This document shows positions 17,034 to 24,550 of a stretch of DNA of 64,000 bases, in pieces. This DNA comes from CBDFFW01 sp965246945 (GTDB lineage: Bacteria; Pseudomonadota; Alphaproteobacteria; UBA11073). The first letter of the stretch is position 1. The number at the start of each line of letters is the position of its first letter. The notes beneath the pieces are model-generated. The model was not told the DNA's origin and searched no databases. It saw only the letters and a program-made list of their open reading frames with translations. A program made the translations under genes and the position numbers. Location of the stretch: positions 372,001-436,000 of the forward strand of contig CBDFFW010000001.1 of assembly GCA_965246945.1 (NCBI GenBank), written 5' to 3'.

Positions 17034-17567
17034 ATGGGACCATTCGGACCGCCACTAATTGTTTATGAAGTAATTGCTTTCGGAATTGGTTTGAGCGTTG
17101 TTGCTATAACTTATGCAACAATTAAAATTTTTAATTCACCCCAATCGAAGATTAAATTTGATGAAAGCGAAAGAAATTATGCAACTGGATTTGCTGGCTT
17201 TATAAGCTTTCTTATCGCTGTTTTTCTAGTTTCAATTTTGGATGTAAGCGCAATTATTTCCTTATGTTTTTTATTAACAGTTCCATTATTATGCTTCTGT
17301 GTCTATTGGCTATCACAGATTAACATTAATAAAGAAATTTCTATTGGCAGATATTATATAAACAATATTAGTGTGGCATTACGGTCGATTGCCTTAACTG
17401 CGGTTATCATTTGTGCATTTGGAGTAATGAACGAAGTTTCTAATCTCAATGATTTTGGTCTGCAATTTATATTTGTGTTCGGAGTTACTGTTATTTCCAC
17501 TCTAGCTTTGGGAATTCCATTGGCAATGTTTCGCGTTCGTATTCATCAAAGCATTCACCACACTTAA
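17034..17567 (+). CDS. Hypothetical membrane protein
   Basis: The 177-residue protein has about five hydrophobic helices, first at about 9-32, then 52-72 and 74-93, with the last two near 113-130 and 142-165. The coding sequence is visibly AT-rich compared with the neighbouring rsmE. No known family is recognised. Its 3' end overlaps the convergent rsmE gene by 66 bases, so either the last 20 residues are dispensable or both ends are real. It follows the other orphan membrane protein by 39 bases and could be a pair with it. Confidence 0.55.
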   Translation: MGPFGPPLIVYEVIAFGIGLSVVAITYATIKIFNSPQSKIKFDESERNYATGFAGFISFLIAVFLVSILDVSAIISLCFLLTVPLLCFCVYWLSQININKEISIGRYYINNISVALRSIALTAVIICAFGVMNEVSNLNDFGLQFIFVFGVTVISTLALGIPLAMFRVRIHQSIHHT

Positions 17568-18332
17568 ACACATCAGTGCGGCGGTTTCGGCGCGGAGGAG
17601 GCGGGGGCCGAGATCGCAACAATGCACATTGGGCAGGGTTGGCAGCCAGACGGCTTCATTGGCGCTGAACCCGCCAGCTGGGCCGATGAGGATGGTTAAA
17701 GGTTCTGTCATCCTCAGCGCAACGCGCTGGGGATCCAAAATACCCAAGTCGTTTTGGATCCCCGCGCTCAGGCGCGAGGATGACAACAAAGTCTGAGTAA
17801 CTTCTAATAACGGTTTCGCCTCGGCGCGTTCGAGAGCAACGAGTAGGGGTGTCGCGTCACGCGCACCGAGCCAATCGCGTAATTTTACCGTTGGTAAAAC
17901 CTGCGGTACGTCCAAGCGTTCGCATTGTTCGGCGGCTTCGGTGGCGATTTTTTGTAAGCGGTCAATATTCACGCGCTCGGCGGGAGTATGATCGGTGATG
18001 AGGGGTTGTAAATGTGTGACACCCAATTCGCTGGCTTTTTCCACCAGCCAATCCATCGCATCGCGTTTTAATAGACCGAAAGCGAGGGTTAGGGTTGGCA
18101 TAACTTCCAAAGCAGGGCGCATTTGCGATTGCACCATTGCCTGCCAATCCCGCTTGCTGCTTTGCTGTAAAACAGCCTGCCATTCGCCGTCGGCGGCATT
18201 AAATGGATGAATGATATCGCCAGCCTTTAACCGCAAGACCGTAATCAGATGCTGCACCACATCAGCGGGCAGGGCAATTACGCTGCCTGTTTGTAAACTT
18301 AAAGCACAATGCCACCGCCGCGTGGTTTTCAT
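17502..18332 (-). CDS. rsmE: 16S rRNA (uracil1498-N3)-methyltransferase with in-frame insertion
   Basis: RsmE methylates U1498 of 16S rRNA; it has an N-terminal PUA-like domain and a SPOUT/trefoil-knot methyltransferase domain. Visible family segments are VLRLKAGDIIHPFNA, KRDAMDWLVEKASELGV, TDHTPAERVNIDRLQ, EAAEQCERLDVPQ and the knot loop ILIGPAGGFSANE. The protein is 276 residues, about 27 more than usual. The excess lies at residues 183-209, between the VTQTL and EPLTILIG segments, and is encoded entirely by an 80-bp palindromic element. Removing it would give 249 residues, the family norm. The reading frame is kept, so the enzyme may still be made. Confidence 0.9.
   Translation of the reverse strand: MKTTRRWHCALSLQTGSVIALPADVVQHLITVLRLKAGDIIHPFNAADGEWQAVLQQSSKRDWQAMVQSQMRPALEVMPTLTLAFGLLKRDAMDWLVEKASELGVTHLQPLITDHTPAERVNIDRLQKIATEAAEQCERLDVPQVLPTVKLRDWLGARDATPLLVALERAEAKPLLEVTQTLLSSSRLSAGIQNDLGILDPQRVALRMTEPLTILIGPAGGFSANEAVWLPTLPNVHCCDLGPRLLRAETAALMCLSVVNALMNTNAKHCQWNSQS
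17706..17785. repeat. Palindromic element inserted inside rsmE
   Basis: An 80-bp element has closing arms of 10 bp (TGTCATCCTC at 17706-17715, with its complement at 17776-17785), a central stem GGGGATCCAAAA (17729-17740) pairing with TTTTGGATCCCC (17752-17763), and a small hairpin on each side (CAGCGC-AAC-GCGCTG and CGCGC-TCAG-GCGCG). The layout is cloverleaf-like. It is in frame in rsmE and adds about 27 residues. This behaviour is that of the Rickettsia palindromic elements, which also insert inside genes; membership of a named family is not claimed. Confidence 0.85.
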
Positions 18333-18372
18333 AGCACTACCCTATCGCCGCAAAATGCGGTAAGCAATCCGC

Positions 18373-19239
18373 ATGTCCTGGCGGCAAAAAGCGAATGTAT
18401 ATGTGCGGCTGATGCGGCTGGACCGGCCGGTGGGGATTTATCTGCTGGGGCTGCCCGGCTGGTGGGGGATTGTGGCGGCCACAACGCCTGGCGAAGTGCC
18501 GGATTGGTGGCTGTTACTTCTATTTGCCTTGGGTGCGGTGCTGATGCGCAGTGCGGGGTGTGTGATTAATGATGTTTTGGATCAAAAATTCGATGCGAAG
18601 GTGGCACGCACAGCTAAGCGGCCCATTGCAGCCGGGTTGATTGATAAGAAACAGGCGCTGTTGCTGTTCACCGTTTTATGCTTGCTCGGTTTTTTAATTC
18701 TTATTCAGTTTAATGTGCTGACCATTTTGCTGGGTATTTTATCCGTGGGGCTGCTGCTGGCTTATCCGCTGATGAAACGGTTTACGTGGTGGCCGCAGGC
18801 TTTCCTGGGCCTCACTTTCAATTGGGGTATCTTGATGGGCTGGGTCGCAGTGCACGGCACAGTGGGTTTAACGCCATTGTTGCTATATCTGGGTGCGATT
18901 GCCTGGACGGTGGGTTACGATACCATTTATGCCAGCCAGGATATTGAAGACGATGTGCGCATCGGCGTGAAATCGACGGCACTTAAATTTCAAAGCAAGC
19001 TCAAACCCTTTGTCGCGCTGTGCTATAGCGTCGCGCTACTATTCTGGTGGTGCGGCGCGTTGGCGGCCGAATGGCATTGGTGGAGCTATTTGGGCTTGGT
19101 GTTTATCGCCTTGCATTTCCTGAAACAACTGGTCGATTGGCACAGCGCTGATCCGTTAAGCGGCTTACAGATTTTTAAACGCAATGTGCGGACAGCATTA
19201 ATCTTGCTAGGGATATTGTTATTGGCCAACATTAACTAG
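18373..19239 (+). CDS. ubiA: 4-hydroxybenzoate polyprenyltransferase
   Basis: UbiA attaches the polyprenyl tail to 4-hydroxybenzoate in ubiquinone synthesis, in the inner membrane. The 288-residue protein begins with RLMRLDRPVGIYLLGLPGWW and has about nine membrane helices. Both aspartate-rich prenyl-diphosphate motifs are present: NDVLDQKFD and the second YASQDIEDDVRIGVKSTA. It lies 40 bases beyond the rsmE start in the opposite direction and is followed by recF after three bases. Confidence 0.95.
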   Translation: MSWRQKANVYVRLMRLDRPVGIYLLGLPGWWGIVAATTPGEVPDWWLLLLFALGAVLMRSAGCVINDVLDQKFDAKVARTAKRPIAAGLIDKKQALLLFTVLCLLGFLILIQFNVLTILLGILSVGLLLAYPLMKRFTWWPQAFLGLTFNWGILMGWVAVHGTVGLTPLLLYLGAIAWTVGYDTIYASQDIEDDVRIGVKSTALKFQSKLKPFVALCYSVALLFWWCGALAAEWHWWSYLGLVFIALHFLKQLVDWHSADPLSGLQIFKRNVRTALILLGILLLANIN

Positions 19240-19242
19240 CGA

Positions 19243-20322
19243 ATGCAGCTTATCCAGCTCACTTTAACCGCGTGGCGGAACCAGCAGGCGTGGCGCGTGC
19301 AAGCGGCGGCGCCTGGCATTTTGCTGCATGGCCATAATGGCGCGGGCAAAACCAATGTCCTAGAAGCGATCAGCATGTTTAGCCCGGGCACGGGTCTGCG
19401 CCAGGCGAGCCCCAATGAATTACAACAACAGAATAATCCGCAGCCTTGGGGCGTAGTCGGCTATTTTTCTGATGGCGAGGAATTTTTGCTGCGGACTGGC
19501 AAATTGCCGACCAGCAATGCTCGGGTGGTTTATCAAAATGATACAAAGCTGCGCAGCCAGTTAGAGCTGGCCAATATCATAGCCATGCTGTGGCTCACGC
19601 CAGCGATGATCCATTTGTGGCGCGGTGGCAGCAAACCCAAACGGCAGTTTTTAGACCGCTTGGTGTTTGGGCTTGACCCGCAACATGCCATACGGGTCAA
19701 GCAATATGAAACACTTTTGCAGCAACGGCTAAAATTACTGACAAGCGAACGGGGTGCGGAAGCCCGCCGCGCAGATCCTTTTTATCTCATCGCATTGGAG
19801 GAACAGGCCGCGCTCTTGGCAGCGCAAATTAGTTTTGCCCGCGCACAAACCATTACCGCGTTGCAGGCCGTGTTGGATGCCGGGGCCTGTGCACCATTTC
19901 CAATCCCGCGGCTGCATTGGGAAGACCCGTTATTCAATGCGTTAGATTACGCCGAGAATCTGAAGAACCTGTGGCAGCAACAACGGGGCCGTGATGCCAC
20001 AAGCGGCCGCACAACTTCAGGCCCGCAGCGCGGCCAGTTACAAGCCCGATTTGCACTCACTGGACAGGATGCGGCGCAATGTTCAACGGGCGAACAAACC
20101 GCGCTGCTAATCGCGATCGCCCTGGCTTTTGCGCGCGTGGTCAGCAATAAACGCGGTGTGCCACCGTTGTTGCTAATCGATGATTTGATTGCCCATTTGG
20201 ATACCGGCCGGCAGCAAGCATTATGGGGTGCTTGCCAGCAGTTAAATGCGCAATTATGGCTAACCCATACGGAAATTCCAGTTGGGTTTCCCACAAATTA
20301 TTTAGCATTTTCGATGGGTTAA
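19243..20322 (+). CDS. recF: DNA replication and repair protein RecF
   Basis: RecF is an SMC-like ATPase that helps load RecA at gapped DNA. The 359-residue protein has the Walker A GHNGAGKTN (30-38), the signature motif CSTGEQTALLIAIALA and Walker B PLLLIDDLIAHLD. The N-terminal LTLTAWRNQQ is a diverged form of the usual RecF start. dnaN, its common neighbour, is absent; recF is instead coupled to ubiA with ssb 70 bases downstream. Confidence 0.93.
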   Translation: MQLIQLTLTAWRNQQAWRVQAAAPGILLHGHNGAGKTNVLEAISMFSPGTGLRQASPNELQQQNNPQPWGVVGYFSDGEEFLLRTGKLPTSNARVVYQNDTKLRSQLELANIIAMLWLTPAMIHLWRGGSKPKRQFLDRLVFGLDPQHAIRVKQYETLLQQRLKLLTSERGAEARRADPFYLIALEEQAALLAAQISFARAQTITALQAVLDAGACAPFPIPRLHWEDPLFNALDYAENLKNLWQQQRGRDATSGRTTSGPQRGQLQARFALTGQDAAQCSTGEQTALLIAIALAFARVVSNKRGVPPLLLIDDLIAHLDTGRQQALWGACQQLNAQLWLTHTEIPVGFPTNYLAFSMG

Positions 20323-20391
20323 TCCCTTTACCCCACTCGCATTTCCTGTCAGAAATTCCTATATTAAATCTCTCTCATAAGGACGACGAAC

Positions 20392-20883
20392 ATGGCTGGA
20401 TCATTGAATAAAGTAACGCTTATTGGCAATTTGGGTAAAGAGCCTGAAGTGCGGAGCATGCAATCAGGCGGGCGGGTGGCGACACTCGCCATCGCAACTT
20501 CTGAAAGCTGGAAAGACAAAACCACGGGCGAGCGCAAAGAAAAAACGGAATGGCATAAAGTGGCCATCTTTAATGATGCTTTGGTCGGTGTGGCTGAAAA
20601 ATATCTTAAAAAGGGCAGCAAGGTTTATATTGAAGGCCAATTGGAAACCCGCAAATGGCAGGATGCCAGCGGTGCCGATAAATATACCACCGAAATTGTG
20701 CTGCGTCCTTACCGCGGCGAATTGGTGATGCTGGATGCCGCAAATGGCAACCGCGATGGTGGCAGCAATTATGGCGGCGGCGCAATGGCAGGTAATTCCG
20801 GCGGAAATGCAAGCAGCTTGCCAGGACCCGAGAGCTTCGGCAATATGGAGATGGCTGATTTTGATGACGAGATTCCTTTCTAA
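20392..20883 (+). CDS. ssb: Single-stranded DNA-binding protein
   Basis: SSB coats single-stranded DNA and recruits repair and replication proteins. The OB-fold occupies residues 4-110 (NKVTLIGNLGKEPEVR, TEWHKVAIF, GSKVYIEGQLETRKW), followed by a Gly/Asn-rich linker and the conserved acidic tip DFDDEIPF. 163 residues is typical. A ribosome-binding sequence ataaggac precedes the ATG. The final 20 bases overlap the next gene. Confidence 0.96.
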   Translation: MAGSLNKVTLIGNLGKEPEVRSMQSGGRVATLAIATSESWKDKTTGERKEKTEWHKVAIFNDALVGVAEKYLKKGSKVYIEGQLETRKWQDASGADKYTTEIVLRPYRGELVMLDAANGNRDGGSNYGGGAMAGNSGGNASSLPGPESFGNMEMADFDDEIPF

Positions 20884-21586
20884 AACCACTTCTATTTTGT
20901 TATTGGCGCTGTGCTTGCTGACGGGCATAGCGCATGCGACCGATGACCGGCTCACTGTCCGTAATGTTGCGGTAGATGTGAATGCGGATAGTTCGGCCGC
21001 GGCGCGTGATCAGGCTTTGATTGCCGGCCAACGCCAGGCGTTTGAGCAATTATGGAATGCGCAAGCACCCGATAAGCCAGTGCCTAAATTATCGGATGAC
21101 CAAATCGGTGATATGGTGCGCGATTTTAGTGTCCAAAATGAAAAATCTAGCGGCACACGTTATGTCGCGACACTAACCTACCGGTTTCGGGCAGGACCAA
21201 CGGATCGCGTTTTGGCCAAAGGTGGGGTAACGCTGGCCGCACCGGCAGAGAAAAAAGAAAATGTTTTTGTCACCACTACGACAACAGCCACCAATTCGGT
21301 GACTGCACCGGTTTCATCAGCCCAACCCTTAACCAATCCAAATATGGCTGTATCCGCTATGAATGGTAATCGGCCGATTTTTGTGCGGGTCGCGATCGGC
21401 AGTTTGAATAATTTACAGCAGGTACAAACCAAATTGGGATCACAGGCGCAGTTATTATCGCTGACCCGTTTATTCGCGGTATGGCGGGTCAGCGCCGTGC
21501 CATATGGAGTGGCATTGCAGCCCAGCCAGCAACCAGTATGGTGGGAAGGGCAATGGCAGCCAACCTATCAAGCGGTTATGCGCTAA
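20864..21586 (+). CDS. Exported DUF2066-like protein
   Basis: The ATG at 20864 gives a 240-residue protein with a signal peptide (MTRFLSKTTSILLLALCLLT, cleavage after AHA25). The start overlaps the last 20 bases of ssb, suggesting translational coupling. The segment VRNVAVDVNADSSAAARDQA followed by IAGQRQAFEQLW is the usual start of DUF2066 proteins, which in Alphaproteobacteria often lie upstream of hda, as here. Function is unknown. A Thr/Val-rich stretch (about residues 125-150) links N- and C-terminal parts. Confidence 0.78.
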   Translation: MTRFLSKTTSILLLALCLLTGIAHATDDRLTVRNVAVDVNADSSAAARDQALIAGQRQAFEQLWNAQAPDKPVPKLSDDQIGDMVRDFSVQNEKSSGTRYVATLTYRFRAGPTDRVLAKGGVTLAAPAEKKENVFVTTTTTATNSVTAPVSSAQPLTNPNMAVSAMNGNRPIFVRVAIGSLNNLQQVQTKLGSQAQLLSLTRLFAVWRVSAVPYGVALQPSQQPVWWEGQWQPTYQAVMR

Positions 21587-21616
21587 GTCACAATTTACCT
21601 AAGCAAAGGATAGGTT

Positions 21617-22318
21617 ATGTCCTGGCAGCAAAATATTTTTGAATTAAATACGGCTAAAAATTCTTTTGGGGCAGCCGAATGGATTAATGGGGCGAGTAAT
21701 CAGGCCGCATATGAATTTATTAACCAGTGGCCAAATTGGCCCGTGCGCGTGGTAATTTTGCATGGCAGTGCTGGCGTTGGGAAAAGTCATTTGGCAGCTA
21801 TTTGGCACGCCCAAGCCGAAGCAGATTGGCTGGCAGCAGTGCCGGAAATTACACCCAGTCGTGCGCGGTTGGTGTTCGATGGGGTAGATGTTTGGGCTGA
21901 AAAACTGGCGCAGAATTCAACGCAGCGTGCTAAGGCGGAACAAATTTGGCTGCATGCTTTGAACAGTGCCACCCAGCGGCAAGGCGCAGTGTTGATGACC
22001 GCGCGCACGCCGCCGGCCAACTGGGCTATTTTATTACCAGATTTAGCTTCGCGTTTGCGCGCGGCGCAGCACATTACCCTGGCCGAACCGGATGAGCATT
22101 TACTCGCCGCGCTCTACACCAAATGGTTTGCTGACCGGCAATTGCATGTACCGGCATCCGTCATTGAATGGTTGGTGCTCAATCAACCGCGCCAAGCGGG
22201 CACGGCGCAGGCAATGGTGGCCGCTATTGACAGTTATGCTTTGCAAGCTAACCGGCAAATCACCATTGCGCTGATTGAAGATTATTTGGAAGCAATGCAA
22301 CAAACCACTTTGTTTTAG
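21617..22318 (+). CDS. hdaA: DnaA regulatory inactivator HdaA
   Basis: HdaA is a DnaA-related AAA+ protein that, with the DNA clamp, promotes hydrolysis of DnaA-bound ATP to prevent over-initiation. The 233-residue protein has a Walker A GSAGVGKS (50-57), a Walker B region (LVFDGVDV) and the arginine segment DLASRLRAA. The N-terminus has QQNIF (4-8), a possible clamp-binding pentapeptide. The last five residues, QTTLF (229-233), match the clamp-binding consensus QxxLF as well. Its stop overlaps that of the convergent gene at 22315. A clear aaagga ribosome-binding sequence precedes the ATG. Confidence 0.88.
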   Translation: MSWQQNIFELNTAKNSFGAAEWINGASNQAAYEFINQWPNWPVRVVILHGSAGVGKSHLAAIWHAQAEADWLAAVPEITPSRARLVFDGVDVWAEKLAQNSTQRAKAEQIWLHALNSATQRQGAVLMTARTPPANWAILLPDLASRLRAAQHITLAEPDEHLLAALYTKWFADRQLHVPASVIEWLVLNQPRQAGTAQAMVAAIDSYALQANRQITIALIEDYLEAMQQTTLF

Positions 22319-22779
22319 CGGTCACGACGATCCCGATTCCAGTCGTGGTTCTGATCTGAACCACGGTAATCATCGCGGCGATCCCAATCGCGATCATGTC
22401 GCCGGGGTTGCGGATAACGGTACGCATAAAAGATAGGCGGCGGGCTATAAACCGGGCGTGTGCGCACGATATAACGGGTAACTGGCGGCTGCGTATAGAT
22501 AACAGCGGGCGGTTGCTGATATACAATCGGCGGATTATTATTCGCAATCACCACATTATTGCGCTGACCGCTGTCACTGGTTTGAATTTGCCACTGGCCA
22601 TCTGGTTGCTGGCAGGCCGTGCCGTAGCTGGTTTGCAAACGGTCGCCTACAGTGACCGTATTGCTGTATTCACGGCAATATTGGCCATCATCATTAATAA
22701 TGATAGTGCCGGCTTTGGCGCTGATTGCGGCAGTGATAGCAACTGCAAAAGCAATTGATGGTGTAAGAATGTTTTTCAC
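22315..22779 (-). CDS. Secreted protein with 17-kDa-antigen-type C-x-E domain
   Basis: A GTG start at 22779 is chosen because a strong cggaaggg ribosome-binding sequence lies 4-11 bases upstream and the protein then begins with a clean signal peptide (MKNILTPSIAFAVAITAAIS, cleaved after AKA23). A longer ATG start at 22803 is possible. The mature N-terminus has GQYCREYSNTVTVGDRLQ and SYGTACQQPDGQWQI, the same signature as in the lipoprotein at 11382. The C-terminal half is rich in Pro, Tyr, Asp and Arg with a DRDWDRRDD-type tail. Function is unknown; an exported envelope protein is likely. Confidence 0.75.
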   Translation of the reverse strand: MKNILTPSIAFAVAITAAISAKAGTIIINDDGQYCREYSNTVTVGDRLQTSYGTACQQPDGQWQIQTSDSGQRNNVVIANNNPPIVYQQPPAVIYTQPPVTRYIVRTRPVYSPPPIFYAYRYPQPRRHDRDWDRRDDYRGSDQNHDWNRDRRDR

Positions 22780-22866
22780 GTGACCCTTCCGTCTAATTAA
22801 CAATATACGCGATTTGACGGCAGGTTATTAGTTAAGCTTTGTTTAGTTTCTAAACTGACTAGTACA

Positions 22867-23301
22867 TTAATTAGAATTAACATTATTGGTTTTGGTTTTT
22901 ACATTGGTATCTGTGTTGGTATCGGCATCGCTTTGACGGGGTTCACCGTAATGTCGAATACGGGTTTTTTGTGATGTATTGATGGTAATATTTTGGTTAT
23001 TCAAAGCGGGCTCAATAGGCGTATTTTGCCATTGTTGCAGTTGGGGATTATAATATTCTTTCACGCCGCCATTATTTTTTTGCAGATTATTCTGCTGCAC
23101 GATCACTTGCGGTGTAACGGGAATATCCACATAGGCATCACAAGTGGTGTTGGTGGCCTGACCAAAAACATAATGGGTGGTGAGTTGTTGGCAGGTATGA
23201 ATGGTTTTGCCAGTGCCCGTATTAATGATGATGTTTTGATCGGCCAAGGCCACACCGCTCCAGGCAATGATGATTGCGCAGATAAAGCCAATTTTTTTCA
23301 T
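22867..23301 (-). CDS. Hypothetical secreted protein
   Basis: The 144-residue protein has a good signal peptide (MKKIGFICAIIIAWSGVALA, cleavage after Ala20) followed by QNIIINTGTGK. The rest is rich in Asn, Gln and Thr, with two cysteines (TCQQL and TTCDA) and a DTNTDTNVKTKTNN tail. Position and the IIIN segment after the signal resemble the neighbouring gene at 22315, and a distant relationship is possible. I do not recognise a family. Confidence 0.65.
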   Translation of the reverse strand: MKKIGFICAIIIAWSGVALADQNIIINTGTGKTIHTCQQLTTHYVFGQATNTTCDAYVDIPVTPQVIVQQNNLQKNNGGVKEYYNPQLQQWQNTPIEPALNNQNITINTSQKTRIRHYGEPRQSDADTNTDTNVKTKTNNVNSN

Positions 23302-23379
23302 CGGTTTTATATATGCTAATTGGAATGCAAAGTGTCGTTACGCTTTGTTCATGTAACCAACGCCACTAGATTAAAAGAA

Positions 23380-23865
23380 ATGTCCAAACCCAGCACGCCA
23401 AGTTATTTAAATTTTGATAAAACACATTATGCCTGGCAGCCGGAGGTTGATTACCGTGCGCAACCGGAATTATACAAGGTCGGCAAAGGTGAGCAGGGCG
23501 TGCTGATCTGCGAGCCTTATAAGTCTGAAATTGTCCCGCATTGGCATTTCAGAACGCCAGAAATTGCGACTGAAAGCAGTGCTAAATTATATGAAATGTT
23601 TTTAGCTTATTTGGCCGCCGGTGATTTTGTCGGTGCCGATCTGGCCCGCAAATTTATTCAAATGGGTTTCACCCGCGCTAGGCGTTACGCCAATTACAAA
23701 GGTGGCCGGAAATATGATAAAGAAACGAAAGCGCCATTAGAACGTGGCACGGGCGATCCCATCAAAGCGGAGAGCGCCAAAATATTTTATGATGTTTGGC
23801 AGCATGTCGAAGCCAATAAAACCTATGCCGACCAGAAAAAAACTTGGAAGGCAAAATATGGATAG
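23380..23865 (+). CDS. DUF4385 family protein
   Basis: The ATG at 23380 gives 161 residues; an earlier in-frame ATG (23320) adds 20 unconserved residues. Recognised family segments are PELYKVGKGEQGVLICEPYK, HWHFRTPEIA and ARKFIQMGFTRARRYANYKG. DUF4385 proteins are cytoplasmic with no established function. It stands alone between the secreted-protein pair and an orphan gene on the other strand. Confidence 0.8.
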   Translation: MSKPSTPSYLNFDKTHYAWQPEVDYRAQPELYKVGKGEQGVLICEPYKSEIVPHWHFRTPEIATESSAKLYEMFLAYLAAGDFVGADLARKFIQMGFTRARRYANYKGGRKYDKETKAPLERGTGDPIKAESAKIFYDVWQHVEANKTYADQKKTWKAKYG

Positions 23866-23888
23866 TTTAATATCATATGATTTTTAAT

Positions 23889-23917
23889 AAGTTGTTATAT
23901 TTTGAATATAATAACTT
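23889..23917. terminator. AT-rich hairpin between convergent genes
   Basis: AAGTTGTTATAT (23889-23900) pairs with ATATAATAACTT (23906-23917) over 12 bp with one G-T pair, around TTTGA. It lies between the stops of DUF4385 and the gene at 23916. T-runs are weak on both sides, so a bidirectional terminator is a guess. Confidence 0.4.
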
Positions 23918-24320
23918 AAGTTGGTTCAGCGAGTACTTGTATACCAATTGGTTTGCTCGGTGCATATTGTTTTCTTTCACCGTCAATTTTGTTTATAAAC
24001 GTTTTACCGGTTATATCAGCAATTGCTTGCACATCTTCCGGATTAAAGCGCAAAGCTTCATCCCTAAATACATCAAAAACCTGAACCACTTCACGCCAAG
24101 TTTTGGGCCACTCATCATTCCGATTAAAATTTTCTAAAACTACGCCTTTACAATAAAGCCACTCTTCATCATAGAGCACTAATTCGGGAGCTTCATTTCC
24201 GTACTTTACATAAACAGGCAATTTTACTTGGCAATAATGTGTAACCGGTGGGAAAACTATAACTTCATCTAAAGTATCATGTGAGGAGCTGTGAATCGTA
24301 TTTGAATAAGCTATTTCCAT
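23916..24320 (-). CDS. Hypothetical protein
   Basis: The 134-residue protein is acidic and soluble, with no signal peptide or membrane segment. It has an aaagagg ribosome-binding sequence seven bases before the ATG, which supports a real gene. It is clearly more AT-rich than gyrA next door. No family is recognised; the segment PKTWREVVQVFDVFRDEALR looks helical. Confidence 0.6.
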   Translation of the reverse strand: MEIAYSNTIHSSSHDTLDEVIVFPPVTHYCQVKLPVYVKYGNEAPELVLYDEEWLYCKGVVLENFNRNDEWPKTWREVVQVFDVFRDEALRFNPEDVQAIADITGKTFINKIDGERKQYAPSKPIGIQVLAEPT

Positions 24321-24381
24321 ACAAACCTCTTTATTTTACAATAAATAAGATATTTGCTTAAGGCAAATATTTGCAAAAGAT

Positions 24382-24549
24382 TTACTTTTTGGTTTTGTGG
24401 CTCACCGCCATGTTATCGACCAGATTGGGATAAGAGCGGCCAGCGGCTTTGGCCCGCGCTTTGGCTTCGGCTTTTTGCGCGGCTGTGAGATGCACCGTCT
24501 TGCCTTTCGGTGGCGGTTTATCCCACGGCTTGGTTGGTTCTTTTTTCAA
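24382..24549 (-). CDS. Small basic protein downstream of gyrA
   Basis: A frame of 55 codons begins with TTG at 24549, one base after the gyrA stop, and ends with TAA at 24382. The product starts MKKEPTKPWDKPPPKGK and continues with HLTAAQKAEAKARAKAAGR, then SYPNLVDNMAV. It is Lys/Ala/Pro-rich, basic, and reads like small conserved alphaproteobacterial proteins, though I cannot name a family. No ATG start is available, so translational coupling to gyrA is inferred. Codon use matches its neighbours. Confidence 0.6.
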   Translation of the reverse strand: MKKEPTKPWDKPPPKGKTVHLTAAQKAEAKARAKAAGRSYPNLVDNMAVSHKTKK

Positions 24550-24550
24550 G

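Noticed and set aside
17034..17567. The overlap with rsmE as evidence of an overlapping gene pair with shared function
   Set aside because: The overlap is at the two 3' ends only (66 bases) and is more simply explained by a run-on C-terminus of the orphan protein.
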